Shown: in pieces, positions 33,792 through 41,753 of the stretch | How positions within the stretch are numbered: position 1 is the first letter of the stretch | How the letters are laid out: each line of letters starts with the position of its first letter | DNA from: Haloferax prahovense DSM 18310 | GTDB lineage: Archaea; Halobacteriota; Halobacteria; Halobacteriales; Haloferacaceae | Assembly (NCBI RefSeq): GCF_000336815.1 | Contig: NZ_AOLG01000053.1 | Span: 1 to 64,000, forward strand | DNA length: 64,000 bases | Direction: 5' to 3' | The notes under the pieces: model-generated | Told to the model about the DNA's origin: nothing | Database searches by the model: none | What the model saw: the letters and a program-made list of their open reading frames with translations, nothing else | Made by a program: the position numbers and the translations under genes

Positions 33792-34253
33792 TCAGCCGTC
33801 GAAATCGACACAGCGCTCGACGACGAGGTCGAGCAAGCCGTCGGCGTCGCGGCGCTTCGTCATCTCGGCGAACTCCTCGGCCTGAAAGAGTTTGGCGAGG
33901 TTCGAGAGGAACGACGAGTAGCCGTCGGTGTCGGTCACGAGGAGTAACACGACGACTTCGGCGGCGACGCGCTCGTCGGGGTTGTCCATGCTTCGGAACG
34001 CTATCGACTCGCCCGCGGGCGGCAGTCCGAGGAGCACGGCCTGTTCTGTGACGTGGTCGGGGTCGGCGTGGGGGATGGCGATGCCGAATCCCATCGTCGG
34101 AATATCGAGTCCCGTCGGGTAGTCGGCTTCGCGTGTCAGAAGGGCGTCGGCGTAGCTCTCGTCGGCCCAGCCTTGGTCGTAGGCGTACGCGCCAAGTTCC
34201 GTGAGGACCGCTTCGTCCGTCTCGCCAGTCAGTTCGAGGCTTTCGGTTCGCAT
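33792..34253 (-). CDS. PTS IIA component, galactitol/fructose type
   Basis: This 153-residue IIA protein carries the active-site His62 in G-F-G-I-A-I-P-H-A-D-P-D-H-V, the form found in GatA-like IIA proteins of the fructose/mannitol fold. It would accept phosphate from HPr and give it to IIB. It is the last gene of a minus-strand run IIB-IIC-IIA and lies 64 bp from the end of ptsI, which points towards it. A 115-bp gap separates it from the IIC gene. Confidence 0.9.
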   Translation of the reverse strand: MRTESLELTGETDEAVLTELGAYAYDQGWADESYADALLTREADYPTGLDIPTMGFGIAIPHADPDHVTEQAVLLGLPPAGESIAFRSMDNPDERVAAEVVVLLLVTDTDGYSSFLSNLAKLFQAEEFAEMTKRRDADGLLDLVVERCVDFDG

Positions 34254-34368
34254 CGATGAGTCGTACGCGAGTCTCCGAGAAAAGTGTTGGTACCGGTTCG
34301 CCGACGGTTCGGCGAAGCACGGTGTCTCGTCGCGGTCGGGCCGCGGACGTCAACGGGGAACTGCGCGG

Positions 34369-35892
34369 TTAGTCGTCGGAGCGACCCTCTGCGCCCGCCG
34401 TGTCGACAGTCGAGCCGATTTTGTTGGGCAGGAGGCCACCGCCCTTGCCGGTGTGACGACGTTCGACGGTCTCCTGCGCTTTCTCTTCGGACGCACCGGC
34501 GACCATGTACATCCGCTGGGGCCACGTCCGAAGTGCGACCCAGATGCCGAGGACGATGACGAGTCCGACCGCGAGGGCGACCGGTGCCGGGATGAGGGCC
34601 AGGATGCCCGTCGCGGGCGACCCCGCGTCAGCGACGGGCGACGTGATGAGCCCGCGGCCACCGAGGTCGAAGCCCGCGCTTCCCGCCGCCTGCGTCAGGA
34701 GGGGAGCCACCGCGGAAGAGATGTAGTGCAGCGGAATGAGCAGGATGGTCCCCGTGACGACCATCTTCACGATGTTGCCGTTCATGATGGGAACCATCAG
34801 CGCGAAGAAGAACGGGAACGTCGCCAGGTCGATTCCCCACAGGACGTCGTTGCCGGGGAGGATGATCGACATCACGATGGCGATGGGAACGATGAGCAGG
34901 CTGGACGCGATGACTGACTCGTGGCCGATCAGGATGGCCGAGTCGAGGCCGATCGCCATGTCGCGGTCTTCGAACCGCGAGGTCATGTAGTTCCGAATCG
35001 ACTCCGAAAGCGGCGTCAGCCCCTCCATGAGGATGCCGACCATCATCGGGAGGATATGCATCACCGCAGCGAACGAGATGCCGGCGGTGAGGATGGCGTA
35101 CCAGCTCTCGGCGACGAAGAGCGCGTTACTGTAGGCGGCGATACCGATGACGAGTCCGATAGCGAGACCGACGAAGATTGGTTCACCGAGGATGCCGAAC
35201 CGGTCTTGAATCGCGTCGGGGTCGGCTTCGATGTTCCCGAGCGGCGTCTTATCCACCGCCCAGTGAATCGGAATCGCGGCGACGGCGTAGGGTGCCGAGG
35301 TCCCGTGCGGAATGGAGATGCCGGGCGTGTCGAACGTCTCTTCGACGGCCGGTTGCGTCCAGTCTGCGGCCACGAGGACGAACAGCCCCAGTGTCAGCCC
35401 GACTGCCACCGAGTACAGCCAGTTGTTCGTGCTCATGTAGACCAGCCCGCCGATGAAGGCGAAGTGCCAGTAGTTCCAGATGTCCACGTTGAGCGTGTAG
35501 GTGAAGCCGATAGCGAAGAGGACGAGGTTCATCGCCACGAACAGCGGAATCATCCAGACGCCGAGTTCCGCGATACCGAAGGCGATGGCTGCGGCGGCGG
35601 GCCAGCCGACGTCGACCGCCGGCAGCGTGATACCGGTCACCTCGACCATCTGTTGGGCCAGCGGACTGATGTTCTCGCTGAACAGCCCGATGACGAGATT
35701 GATGCCGATGAAGCCGATGCCGATGAGGATGGACGAGCGCGCCGCCTTCAACACGTCCACCCGGAACGCGAGCGCGATGAGGAAGATGATTATCGGAAGG
35801 AGGACGCTCACGCCCAACGATTGGATTACGCTGTTGATAGAATTCAACAGGGAACTCACACCACTCTGTAAGAGTACTTCTGGTACTGCCAT
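34369..35892 (-). CDS. PTS IIC component, galactitol (GatC) family
   Basis: This 507-residue membrane protein matches the galactitol IIC family. Its motifs include I-G-I-G-F-I-G-I-N-L-V-I-G-L near residue 60, V-D-V-G-W-P-A-A-A-A, N-V-D-I-W-N-Y-W-H and S-I-P-H-G-T-S-A-P-Y. It has about 11-12 helices and forms the sugar channel that releases phosphorylated substrate inside the cell. It is some 55 residues longer than E. coli GatC, with an extra C-terminal hydrophilic tail. The family recognises galactitol and some pentitols or related polyols, so the substrate here is open. The gene is downstream of IIB with 91 bp between them. Confidence 0.9.
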   Translation of the reverse strand: MAVPEVLLQSGVSSLLNSINSVIQSLGVSVLLPIIIFLIALAFRVDVLKAARSSILIGIGFIGINLVIGLFSENISPLAQQMVEVTGITLPAVDVGWPAAAAIAFGIAELGVWMIPLFVAMNLVLFAIGFTYTLNVDIWNYWHFAFIGGLVYMSTNNWLYSVAVGLTLGLFVLVAADWTQPAVEETFDTPGISIPHGTSAPYAVAAIPIHWAVDKTPLGNIEADPDAIQDRFGILGEPIFVGLAIGLVIGIAAYSNALFVAESWYAILTAGISFAAVMHILPMMVGILMEGLTPLSESIRNYMTSRFEDRDMAIGLDSAILIGHESVIASSLLIVPIAIVMSIILPGNDVLWGIDLATFPFFFALMVPIMNGNIVKMVVTGTILLIPLHYISSAVAPLLTQAAGSAGFDLGGRGLITSPVADAGSPATGILALIPAPVALAVGLVIVLGIWVALRTWPQRMYMVAGASEEKAQETVERRHTGKGGGLLPNKIGSTVDTAGAEGRSDD

Positions 35893-35983
35893 GCTATTAA
35901 CTCACAACCCTGTCTCAGGATGAGAGTGATCCCACATAAATATTGCTATCGTTCGTGAAAAATCAGCGTCGGCGACGTATCAA

Positions 35984-36280
35984 TCAGTCTTGGAGCGCCG
36001 CGACGATGTCGTCGAGGACCTCGTCTTGACCGATACCGGTCATGAACGCCGTCGTGTGGATGACCGGGATGTCGAACTTGTCTTTGTTGAGTTGCGTCGT
36101 GGTGACGATGAGGTCGAAGTTCCCCGAGGAGACCTTACCAGGAGCTTCCGTCGCCTTCGCCTTGGCAATGGTCCCGATGTCGAGACCACGCTCCGGGAGC
36201 TTCTCTTTCAGCGCTTCCTTGACGACCGTCGACGTTGCGACCGATGTGCCACACACTACGAGGATGTTTTTCGTTGTCAT
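35984..36280 (-). CDS. PTS IIB component, galactitol (GatB) family
   Basis: This 98-residue IIB protein begins MTTKNILVVCGTSVATSTVV, with the phosphorylated Cys10 in the P-loop-like V-V-C-G-T-S-V-A-T-S. This is the lactose/galactitol-type Cys IIB signature. It takes phosphate from IIA and passes it to the sugar bound by IIC. The start at 36280 is preferred because residues encoded further upstream (to 36346) have no family match. It follows the TIM-like gene by 107 bp on the same strand. Confidence 0.9.
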   Translation of the reverse strand: MTTKNILVVCGTSVATSTVVKEALKEKLPERGLDIGTIAKAKATEAPGKVSSGNFDLIVTTTQLNKDKFDIPVIHTTAFMTGIGQDEVLDDIVAALQD

Positions 36281-36387
36281 TGACGTGTATTGCACATCAT
36301 CGATGATCACTAAAAAGATTGCGCCGGTCTGACGCGCCGCAGTCACCGAGCGGAGCGAGACGGGGCGGCCCGCTGTCGGCGGTCGTC

Positions 36388-37065
36388 TCAGGGGAAACTC
36401 GCGGCGATGTCGCGGAGGAGCGACTCCGGGTCCGACGCGAGCGACACGGCCGACGCTGCACCGGTCGCATGGCCACCCTGTTCGAAGGCGAGGCGGACGT
36501 CCTCGGCGGTCGAGATGCCGCCGCCGACGAGGACGCGAGTGCGCGGGTTCTCCGTCTCGACCATCGACATGAAGTCGCGAACGCGGTCGGGGTGGGTCTG
36601 CGTGATCGCGCGGTCCGACGAGATGTCTTCGGGCATCTCGTATATCATCGAGTCGGGGTCGAACTCCGCGACCGCGCGACCCATCTCGATGCTGTCAACG
36701 CAGACGACCGAGTCGAGATCGAGGTCGCGGCAACGCTCGATTTTCCACACGAGGTCGGACAGCGTGTCGCGGTTCTCGGCGTGGTTGATGACGACGCCGT
36801 CGGCCCCCGCGTCCGCGACGGTCTCCGGGAGGATTTTCCCCATCCCGCGACCGGGCTCGACGGCGTCCATCGCGGGCGCGGTGACGGCGAGGTCAGTGTG
36901 TTCGGTTATCAGTCGGATGTCCGGCAGTTGGGGCGTCAACACGAAGCGCGCGTCGGTCTCCGCCTCTATCGTTTCGAGCATCCGCGCGAACGAGAGCGCG
37001 TCCTCGCCGCTCGTGTCCGGGTACACCTTGAAGTTGACCTGAAAGTGGGGGTACGGAAGGTTCAT
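36388..37065 (-). CDS. Triosephosphate-isomerase paralogue
   Basis: This 225-residue protein has the TIM fold and the complete catalytic triad: K13 in V-N-F-K, H95 in V-I-N-H-A-E-N-R and E143 in I-Y-E-M-P-E. The phosphate-gripping G-G-G-I-S-T loop is also present. The catalytic loop, Y-E-M-P-E-D-I-S-S, differs from the A-Y-E-P-P-E-L-I-G-T of standard archaeal TIM. It may therefore isomerise another short sugar phosphate, as the TIM-like isomerases of erythritol pathways do. It lies 28 bp downstream of the aldolase gene and upstream of IIB, in what looks like one operon. A housekeeping tpiA probably exists elsewhere. Confidence 0.82.
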   Translation of the reverse strand: MNLPYPHFQVNFKVYPDTSGEDALSFARMLETIEAETDARFVLTPQLPDIRLITEHTDLAVTAPAMDAVEPGRGMGKILPETVADAGADGVVINHAENRDTLSDLVWKIERCRDLDLDSVVCVDSIEMGRAVAEFDPDSMIYEMPEDISSDRAITQTHPDRVRDFMSMVETENPRTRVLVGGGISTAEDVRLAFEQGGHATGAASAVSLASDPESLLRDIAASFP

Positions 37066-37093
37066 CAGTGGGTTTGAGGGGTGGTTCGGCGGG

Positions 37094-37870
37094 TCATAGC
37101 AACGTCTCCGCCTCTTCGATGGTCGCGCCCTCGTGGACGATAGCCGAGAGTGCGTCGATGATGGCGGCAGGGTCGTCTCGCTGCCAGACGTTGCGGCCGA
37201 ACATCACGCCCTGCGAGCCGGCTTCGACGGCACCGTGGACCATCTCCAGTACCTCTCGGTCCGTCTCGACGGTGGGGCCACCGGCGATGTACGTCGGCAC
37301 CGGCGCGTTGTCTACGATGCGCTCGAAGCCCGTGGGTGGATACGGCGTCTTCAGGATGTCCGCGCCGAGTTCGAAGCCCAGGCGGTTGGCGTTGGCGAGG
37401 TAATCGGTGTCGAACTCGTCGTCAGCGCGCTGCCCCCAGAGGGTCGGCTCGACGATGAGCGGAATCCCCGCGTCGTCGCAGTCCTCGGCCGCGGCCGCGA
37501 CAAACTCGGCGTTCTCCTTCAGCACGTCGGGGTCCTCCCGGCCGAAGACGAGCGCGACCTTCGCGGCGTCGGCCACGTCGGCGCAGTCCTCGACGCTGAA
37601 CACCTGAGAGTGGATTTCGGCGTTTTCGATATCGCCCGGCATCGTCGAGTCGTACAGGAGGTCGAGCGTGCCGATGGTGTGGACGTCGGCGGCGGCGATT
37701 CGGTCCTCGAAGCGCTTCAGGAAGGGAACGCTCGCCAGGATACCGTCGGGGCCGGCGTCCAACACCGTGTCGAGGAGCGCCGCGGGGTCCTCGAACCCCT
37801 CGAGGGAACCCCAATGGAGGCCGTGGTCGATAGCGACAGTCACCGATCGTCCGAGTGGTTGGTCCGTCAT
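37094..37870 (-). CDS. DhnA/LsrF-type class I aldolase
   Basis: This 258-residue Schiff-base aldolase has K174 in G-A-D-I-L-K-T-P-Y-P, D15-H16 in V-A-I-D-H-G and the phosphate loop Y-I-A-G-G-P-T-V. The DhnA group includes archaeal class I fructose-bisphosphate aldolase, ADH synthase and LsrF, and sequence alone does not separate them. Context with a PTS, a TIM-like isomerase and an FGGY kinase favours cleavage of a phosphorylated keto-sugar into triose phosphates. The start at 37870 (MTDQPLGRSV) follows the YjbQ stop directly. The in-frame extension to 37918 overlaps that gene and is not conserved. Confidence 0.85.
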   Translation of the reverse strand: MTDQPLGRSVTVAIDHGLHWGSLEGFEDPAALLDTVLDAGPDGILASVPFLKRFEDRIAAADVHTIGTLDLLYDSTMPGDIENAEIHSQVFSVEDCADVADAAKVALVFGREDPDVLKENAEFVAAAAEDCDDAGIPLIVEPTLWGQRADDEFDTDYLANANRLGFELGADILKTPYPPTGFERIVDNAPVPTYIAGGPTVETDREVLEMVHGAVEAGSQGVMFGRNVWQRDDPAAIIDALSAIVHEGATIEEAETLL

Positions 37871-37872
37871 GG

Positions 37873-38298
37873 CTATTGTAGAATCGTCGTGGTAATCGTT
37901 CGCTCGCGCGGGCCGCACAGTTCGAAGAACATGACCTCCTCCCAGGTCCCGAGGTCGAGCTCCCCGTCGCGGAGGACGAGAAGGACCGGTCGCTTGATCA
38001 TCGCGGAGATGAGATGCGCGTGAGCGTTCGGCTGCTCGCCCGCGGTGATGTGGTCGAGGTCGTGGTAGTAGCCCTCGTCCGGGGGGGCGATCTCCTTGAA
38101 CTTGTCAATCATGTCGTCGAGGAGCTTCTCTTCGTACTCGTTGGTCGAGAGCGCCGCAGACGTGTGCGGCGTCGACACGTACACGAGTCCATCGGTCACG
38201 CCGAGGTCCTCGATGGTCGCTTCCACCTCGGGAGTGACGCTCAGAATCTCGAACCTGCTGTGGCTCTCGATGGAGAAGCTCTCTGTCTGTATCTCCAT
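37873..38298 (-). CDS. YjbQ/UPF0047-family protein
   Basis: This 141-residue protein is a complete YjbQ/UPF0047 member. Conserved segments are V-S-T-P-H-T-S-A-A-L near residue 45 and Y-Y-H-D-L-D-H-I-T-A-G-E-Q-P-N-A-H-A-H-L near residues 77-96, whose His residues form the presumed active site. The E. coli member has weak thiamin-phosphate-synthase activity, and the true role of the family is not settled. It is the first gene of the aldolase/TIM/PTS run and is separated from the aldolase start by 2 bp. It is divergent from the IclR regulator at 38511. Confidence 0.88.
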   Translation of the reverse strand: MEIQTESFSIESHSRFEILSVTPEVEATIEDLGVTDGLVYVSTPHTSAALSTNEYEEKLLDDMIDKFKEIAPPDEGYYHDLDHITAGEQPNAHAHLISAMIKRPVLLVLRDGELDLGTWEEVMFFELCGPRERTITTTILQ

Positions 38299-38510
38299 AC
38301 ACCGTAGCTCAGAGAGTGAGCGTAAATAGTTTTTGCCGACAGTTTTCCGAACACCGCACAGCGGCCCTTAGACACCAAATACATCGGTTCCACGCTTCTT
38401 GCTCCGCCGTTCGAACGGTGTCGACGGTTCTCCCCGCTGTCTCGCCGAGTCGAACAGCTGTTCTACTCAATGGAACAAACTATTTAGGGTTGCCTCGACG
38501 ACACGCAGTC

Positions 38511-39272
38511 ATGACAGAGAACGCGCCCCACCGGGTCGAAACGAGTCGAAAGACGATTCGGGTGCTCGACGCGCTCCGAGAACACGGGTCAAGCAGCGTG
38601 ACGTTCCTTGCTCGGGAACTCGATATGAACAAGAGCACGGTCCACAACCATCTCAGCACGCTCGAAGCCGAGAAGTTCGTCGTCCGCGACGGGACCGATT
38701 ACGATCTGAGTCTCCGCCTGCTCGGATTCGGGGGGTACGTACAGCACCGCCACCCGCTGTATCAGGTGGCGAAGCGCGAGGTCCACCGATTGGCGTCCCA
38801 GACGGGCGAACTCGCGAACCTGATGGTCGAGGAGTACGGACAGGGAGTCTATCTCGCCTCCGAACAGGGTGAGCGGGCGGTCGATTTAGACATCTATCCC
38901 GGCCTCAGACGGCCGCTTCACGCCATCGGACTCGGAAAGGCGATACTGGCGCACCTCCCTCCCGAGCGCGTCGACGACATCATCGACGAACACGGCCTTC
39001 CCGCGGAAACCGACCAGACAATCACCGACAGAGCGGAACTCGACGCACAGTTGGCGACGGTCCGTGACCGGGGCTACGCCGTGGACAACGAGGAACTCAT
39101 CCGAGGGCTCCGGTGCGTTGGCGCACCCATCATCGCAAAAGACGGGACCGTCCTGGGTGCAATCAGCGTCTCGCAGCCCGTCAGCCGCATGAATAACGAA
39201 CGGTTCACCGACGAGGTTCCCGACATCGTCCAGAGCGCCGCCAACGTCATCGAACTCCACGCGAATCACTAG
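38511..39272 (+). CDS. IclR-family transcriptional regulator of the PTS cluster
   Basis: This regulator has 253 residues. Its winged helix includes I-R-V-L-D-A-L followed by V-T-F-L-A-R-E-L-D-M-N-K-S-T-V-H-N-H-L-S-T-L. The effector domain carries H-A-I-G-L-G-K-A-I-L, R-D-R-G-Y-A-V-D-N-E-E and C-V-G-A-P-I-I-A-K. The ATG at 38511 (MTENAPHRVETS) fits the usual N-terminal length. The longer open frame (from 38316) runs through the promoter region. It is divergent from the YjbQ-aldolase-TIM-IIB-IIC-IIA run and upstream of the FGGY kinase, so it probably senses a cluster metabolite and controls both. Direct evidence is lacking. Confidence 0.92.
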   Translation: MTENAPHRVETSRKTIRVLDALREHGSSSVTFLARELDMNKSTVHNHLSTLEAEKFVVRDGTDYDLSLRLLGFGGYVQHRHPLYQVAKREVHRLASQTGELANLMVEEYGQGVYLASEQGERAVDLDIYPGLRRPLHAIGLGKAILAHLPPERVDDIIDEHGLPAETDQTITDRAELDAQLATVRDRGYAVDNEELIRGLRCVGAPIIAKDGTVLGAISVSQPVSRMNNERFTDEVPDIVQSAANVIELHANH

Positions 39273-39618
39273 GGATTACATATATATTTTTGTAATGCTC
39301 GTTTCGACTACGCTTGCAGGCCGCCGCCGGCCCTGACGATGCGGTTCAGACGGGGTGAACGACTGTTCTTAGATACAGAATAGAGAGAATGCCGACGATA
39401 GTTCGTGTTTGTTCGTTTATCGCTCATATTTCGGTGTCAACTCTCGGAATGACAACGTCATCGAAACGGATGTCAATTGAACGTGCTCTCGACCAGATTG
39501 TATGCTAACACCCACCAAATGAACTCCGCTGCGGTCAGTCGGCCAAACTGCGCGCTCGGGCGCTCGACGGGTCACTACCCTCGGAAGGACTTAACTGCGT
39601 CCTACGTGACCCCGTGGT
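39273..39618. other. 346-bp gap between IclR and FGGY kinase genes
   Basis: No gene is supported. Immediately after the IclR stop, ATTACA-tatatatttt-TGTAAT (39275-39296) is an inverted repeat with a T-rich loop and could end the transcript. The remaining bases contain no convincing TATA element close to the kinase start, so the kinase promoter is not located. Confidence 0.4.
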
Positions 39619-41079
39619 ATGGAGAGCCCGCAACTAGTCGGCGTTCATCTCGGTACTGCGAGCGTGCACGTCGATGTGTACAGCACCGACGGCGAACGTC
39701 TCGCCGGCGATGAGGCGCCGGTCGCCGAGCAGACGACGCTCGCGTGGGAGCGAGCGCTCCACGAAGCGGCACCGGCGCTGCCACAGACCGGTATCGGCTC
39801 GGTTGCGAGTACGTCGGGGACGGCCGTACTCGTCGATAAGTACGGCGAGCCGGTGTTCCCACCGCAGATGTACTTCGATTCCGCGCCCGAACAGGCGTCG
39901 AAGCTCCGCGACCTCGACCTGTCCGGCCTCTCGATTAACCAGAACATCGCGTTTTCTCCGACCAGCCCCCTGCCGAAGATTCTGAAGCTTCGCGCGGAAC
40001 ACCCCGAAAAGTTCCAGCGAGTGGAGTGGATTCTCAGTCCGACGACGTGGCTGTTGTATCGGCTCCGGTTCGACGCGTCGACGCCGTGGCGCGACATCGA
40101 GACCGACTGGACGAACGCGTTGAAGTTCGGTGCCGACGTGACGACGCCCCTTCCCACGTGGTTCGAGTCGCTGTTCGAGACGCTCGACCTGCCTCGGTCG
40201 CTCTTTCCGGCGATTCGACCCCCGGGGTCGTTCATCGGTGTCGCCGACGGTCAGTTAGCCGAGCGGACCGACTTCGAGGGCATCAAACTCTTTCAGGGGC
40301 TCACCGACGGCAACGCGTCGGTGCTGGCGAACGGCGGCGTCAAACCGGGGGATTTCAGCATCACCTTCGGCGCGTCGAGCGTCGTCAAGTACGTCTCGGA
40401 ATCCGTCTCACCGCATCCGGCGCTGTACTACCACCGTCATCCCATCGACGGCTATCTGCCCGGCGCGTCGTTCGACACCGGCAACCTCCTCCGGTGGTTC
40501 TTCGACCGCATCCTCAACTGTACGCCGGAGCGCGGGCTCGAACTTGCCCGACAAGTCCCGAGCGGCCACGGCTACGAGATGTTTCTCAAGGGCAACCGAA
40601 GCCCGTTTTTCGACGCCGACGTCGCGGGGTCGCTCCTCGGCCTCAACTACGATAACTCCCTGTCGACCGAGGAAGTCCACGGCCGACTGGCGCGCGGACT
40701 CATTACCGGCATCATCCTGACCGAGTGGACCTACATCTCGCTGGTGGAAGAACACTTCAACACTGACATCGACCGCGTGCTCGTCATCAACGACGGGACG
40801 CCGACGCTCGACGGCAACTACGACTGGTGGAACACGCTCCGCGCGTCGATATGGGACCGCCCGGTCGTCGAGATGGAACCGCGGACGACCGCCGGTGCGG
40901 TCATGGCCCCCGCGCTCATCACGTCGATTTACAGCGACGTCGAGACGGCAGCGGAAAACCTCCTCCGCGAGCGCGACGTTATCGAGCCCGACCCGTCGGT
41001 CGGTGCGGACTTCGATACCCAAAAAGAGACGTACTTCGACCGATGGCGAGACATCGCGGAGTTCTATCAACGGGAGTGA
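39619..41079 (+). CDS. FGGY-family carbohydrate kinase
   Basis: This 486-residue protein has the ASKHA fold of FGGY kinases. The first phosphate-binding strand reads L-V-G-V-H-L-G-T-A-S-V-H-V-D. The second domain includes F-Q-G-L-T-D-G-N-A-S-V-L-A-N-G with the catalytic Asp, and S-I-T-F-G-A-S-S-V-V-K. Later segments (LPGASFDTGNLLRWFFD, TAGAVMAPAL) follow the xylulokinase/LsrK pattern. It would phosphorylate a sugar, polyol or related diol with ATP. The first motif has H-L-G in place of the usual D-x-G-T Asp context, so substrate and activity deserve care. It is downstream of the IclR gene on the same strand. Confidence 0.85.
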   Translation: MESPQLVGVHLGTASVHVDVYSTDGERLAGDEAPVAEQTTLAWERALHEAAPALPQTGIGSVASTSGTAVLVDKYGEPVFPPQMYFDSAPEQASKLRDLDLSGLSINQNIAFSPTSPLPKILKLRAEHPEKFQRVEWILSPTTWLLYRLRFDASTPWRDIETDWTNALKFGADVTTPLPTWFESLFETLDLPRSLFPAIRPPGSFIGVADGQLAERTDFEGIKLFQGLTDGNASVLANGGVKPGDFSITFGASSVVKYVSESVSPHPALYYHRHPIDGYLPGASFDTGNLLRWFFDRILNCTPERGLELARQVPSGHGYEMFLKGNRSPFFDADVAGSLLGLNYDNSLSTEEVHGRLARGLITGIILTEWTYISLVEEHFNTDIDRVLVINDGTPTLDGNYDWWNTLRASIWDRPVVEMEPRTTAGAVMAPALITSIYSDVETAAENLLRERDVIEPDPSVGADFDTQKETYFDRWRDIAEFYQRE

Positions 41080-41540
41080 CGCCGAGGGCGGCCGTTCGGT
41101 AGCCCGGACACCTCATCGCGGGCCAGTTGCGTCGTGCGCTCGATTCACAACGAGCGGGCGGAGTCGAGATGGCGAGCGACTCTGACCTTGGGGTGGCTAC
41201 GTCCAGATTCCAAACGACAGTTCTGGCAGATCTCAGTACATGTCAGATTCAACGAGTAGTTTCGTTCGGTGGGTTGTCGGGTGATTCTCAATATCTCGTA
41301 GTACCGAGCGAATATTGCGATATATCTCGTTTTGGGGGTTCGGTATCTCTCGAACGTACTAGATGATGGAATAGATTCGAAATCCCAGTATGTTCCACTC
41401 TCGGCCCCTCAAACATCTATATTCAGAAATTTTCAAAAATTCAAGTGGTACTACCTACTGTGTTGAACTATTGAGTTATAGTCTGTTATCTTTCATATCG
41501 TACTTCGAGGACAGGATACGGACGATGCCCCCGTCGATTG
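41080..41540. other. 460-bp AT-rich gap
   Basis: No gene is supported between the kinase and the small membrane protein gene. The stretch from about 41280 to 41530 is AT-rich. It contains short similar phrases (GATATATCTCG and GGTATCTCTCG) but no clear repeat unit. Both flanking genes point into it, so it is a shared 3' region. Confidence 0.4.
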
Positions 41541-41753
41541 CTACCCCCCGCGGTCGAACTCGTCGTCGACCATCGCCAGCGCCCCGCCGGGGTTGAACAG
41601 CAGGCGGCTCACGACCACCCACGTCGGCACCGCGAGGACGACCAGCGCGACCGTGCTCACGACGGGTGACAGCGGCGGCAACAGCCCGCGGTAGAACCAC
41701 ACGATGGCGAACGTCAGGACGATGCGGAGCATCGGTTTGACGGCGATGCTCAT
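41541..41753 (-). CDS. Small membrane protein coupled to dppF
   Basis: This 70-residue protein has two hydrophobic segments (about residues 9-24 and 30-50) and an acidic tail (ALAMVDDEFDRGG). The ATG at 41753 overlaps the stop of the ABC ATPase gene by 4 bp (ATGA), so it is translationally coupled to the Dpp operon and should be expressed with it. I do not recognise the family. A diverged copy with an in-frame 90-bp deletion lies at 31395-31503, also behind an ATPase-tail remnant. This suggests that the gene is a regular companion of this importer type. Confidence 0.65.
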   Translation of the reverse strand: MSIAVKPMLRIVLTFAIVWFYRGLLPPLSPVVSTVALVVLAVPTWVVVSRLLFNPGGALAMVDDEFDRGG

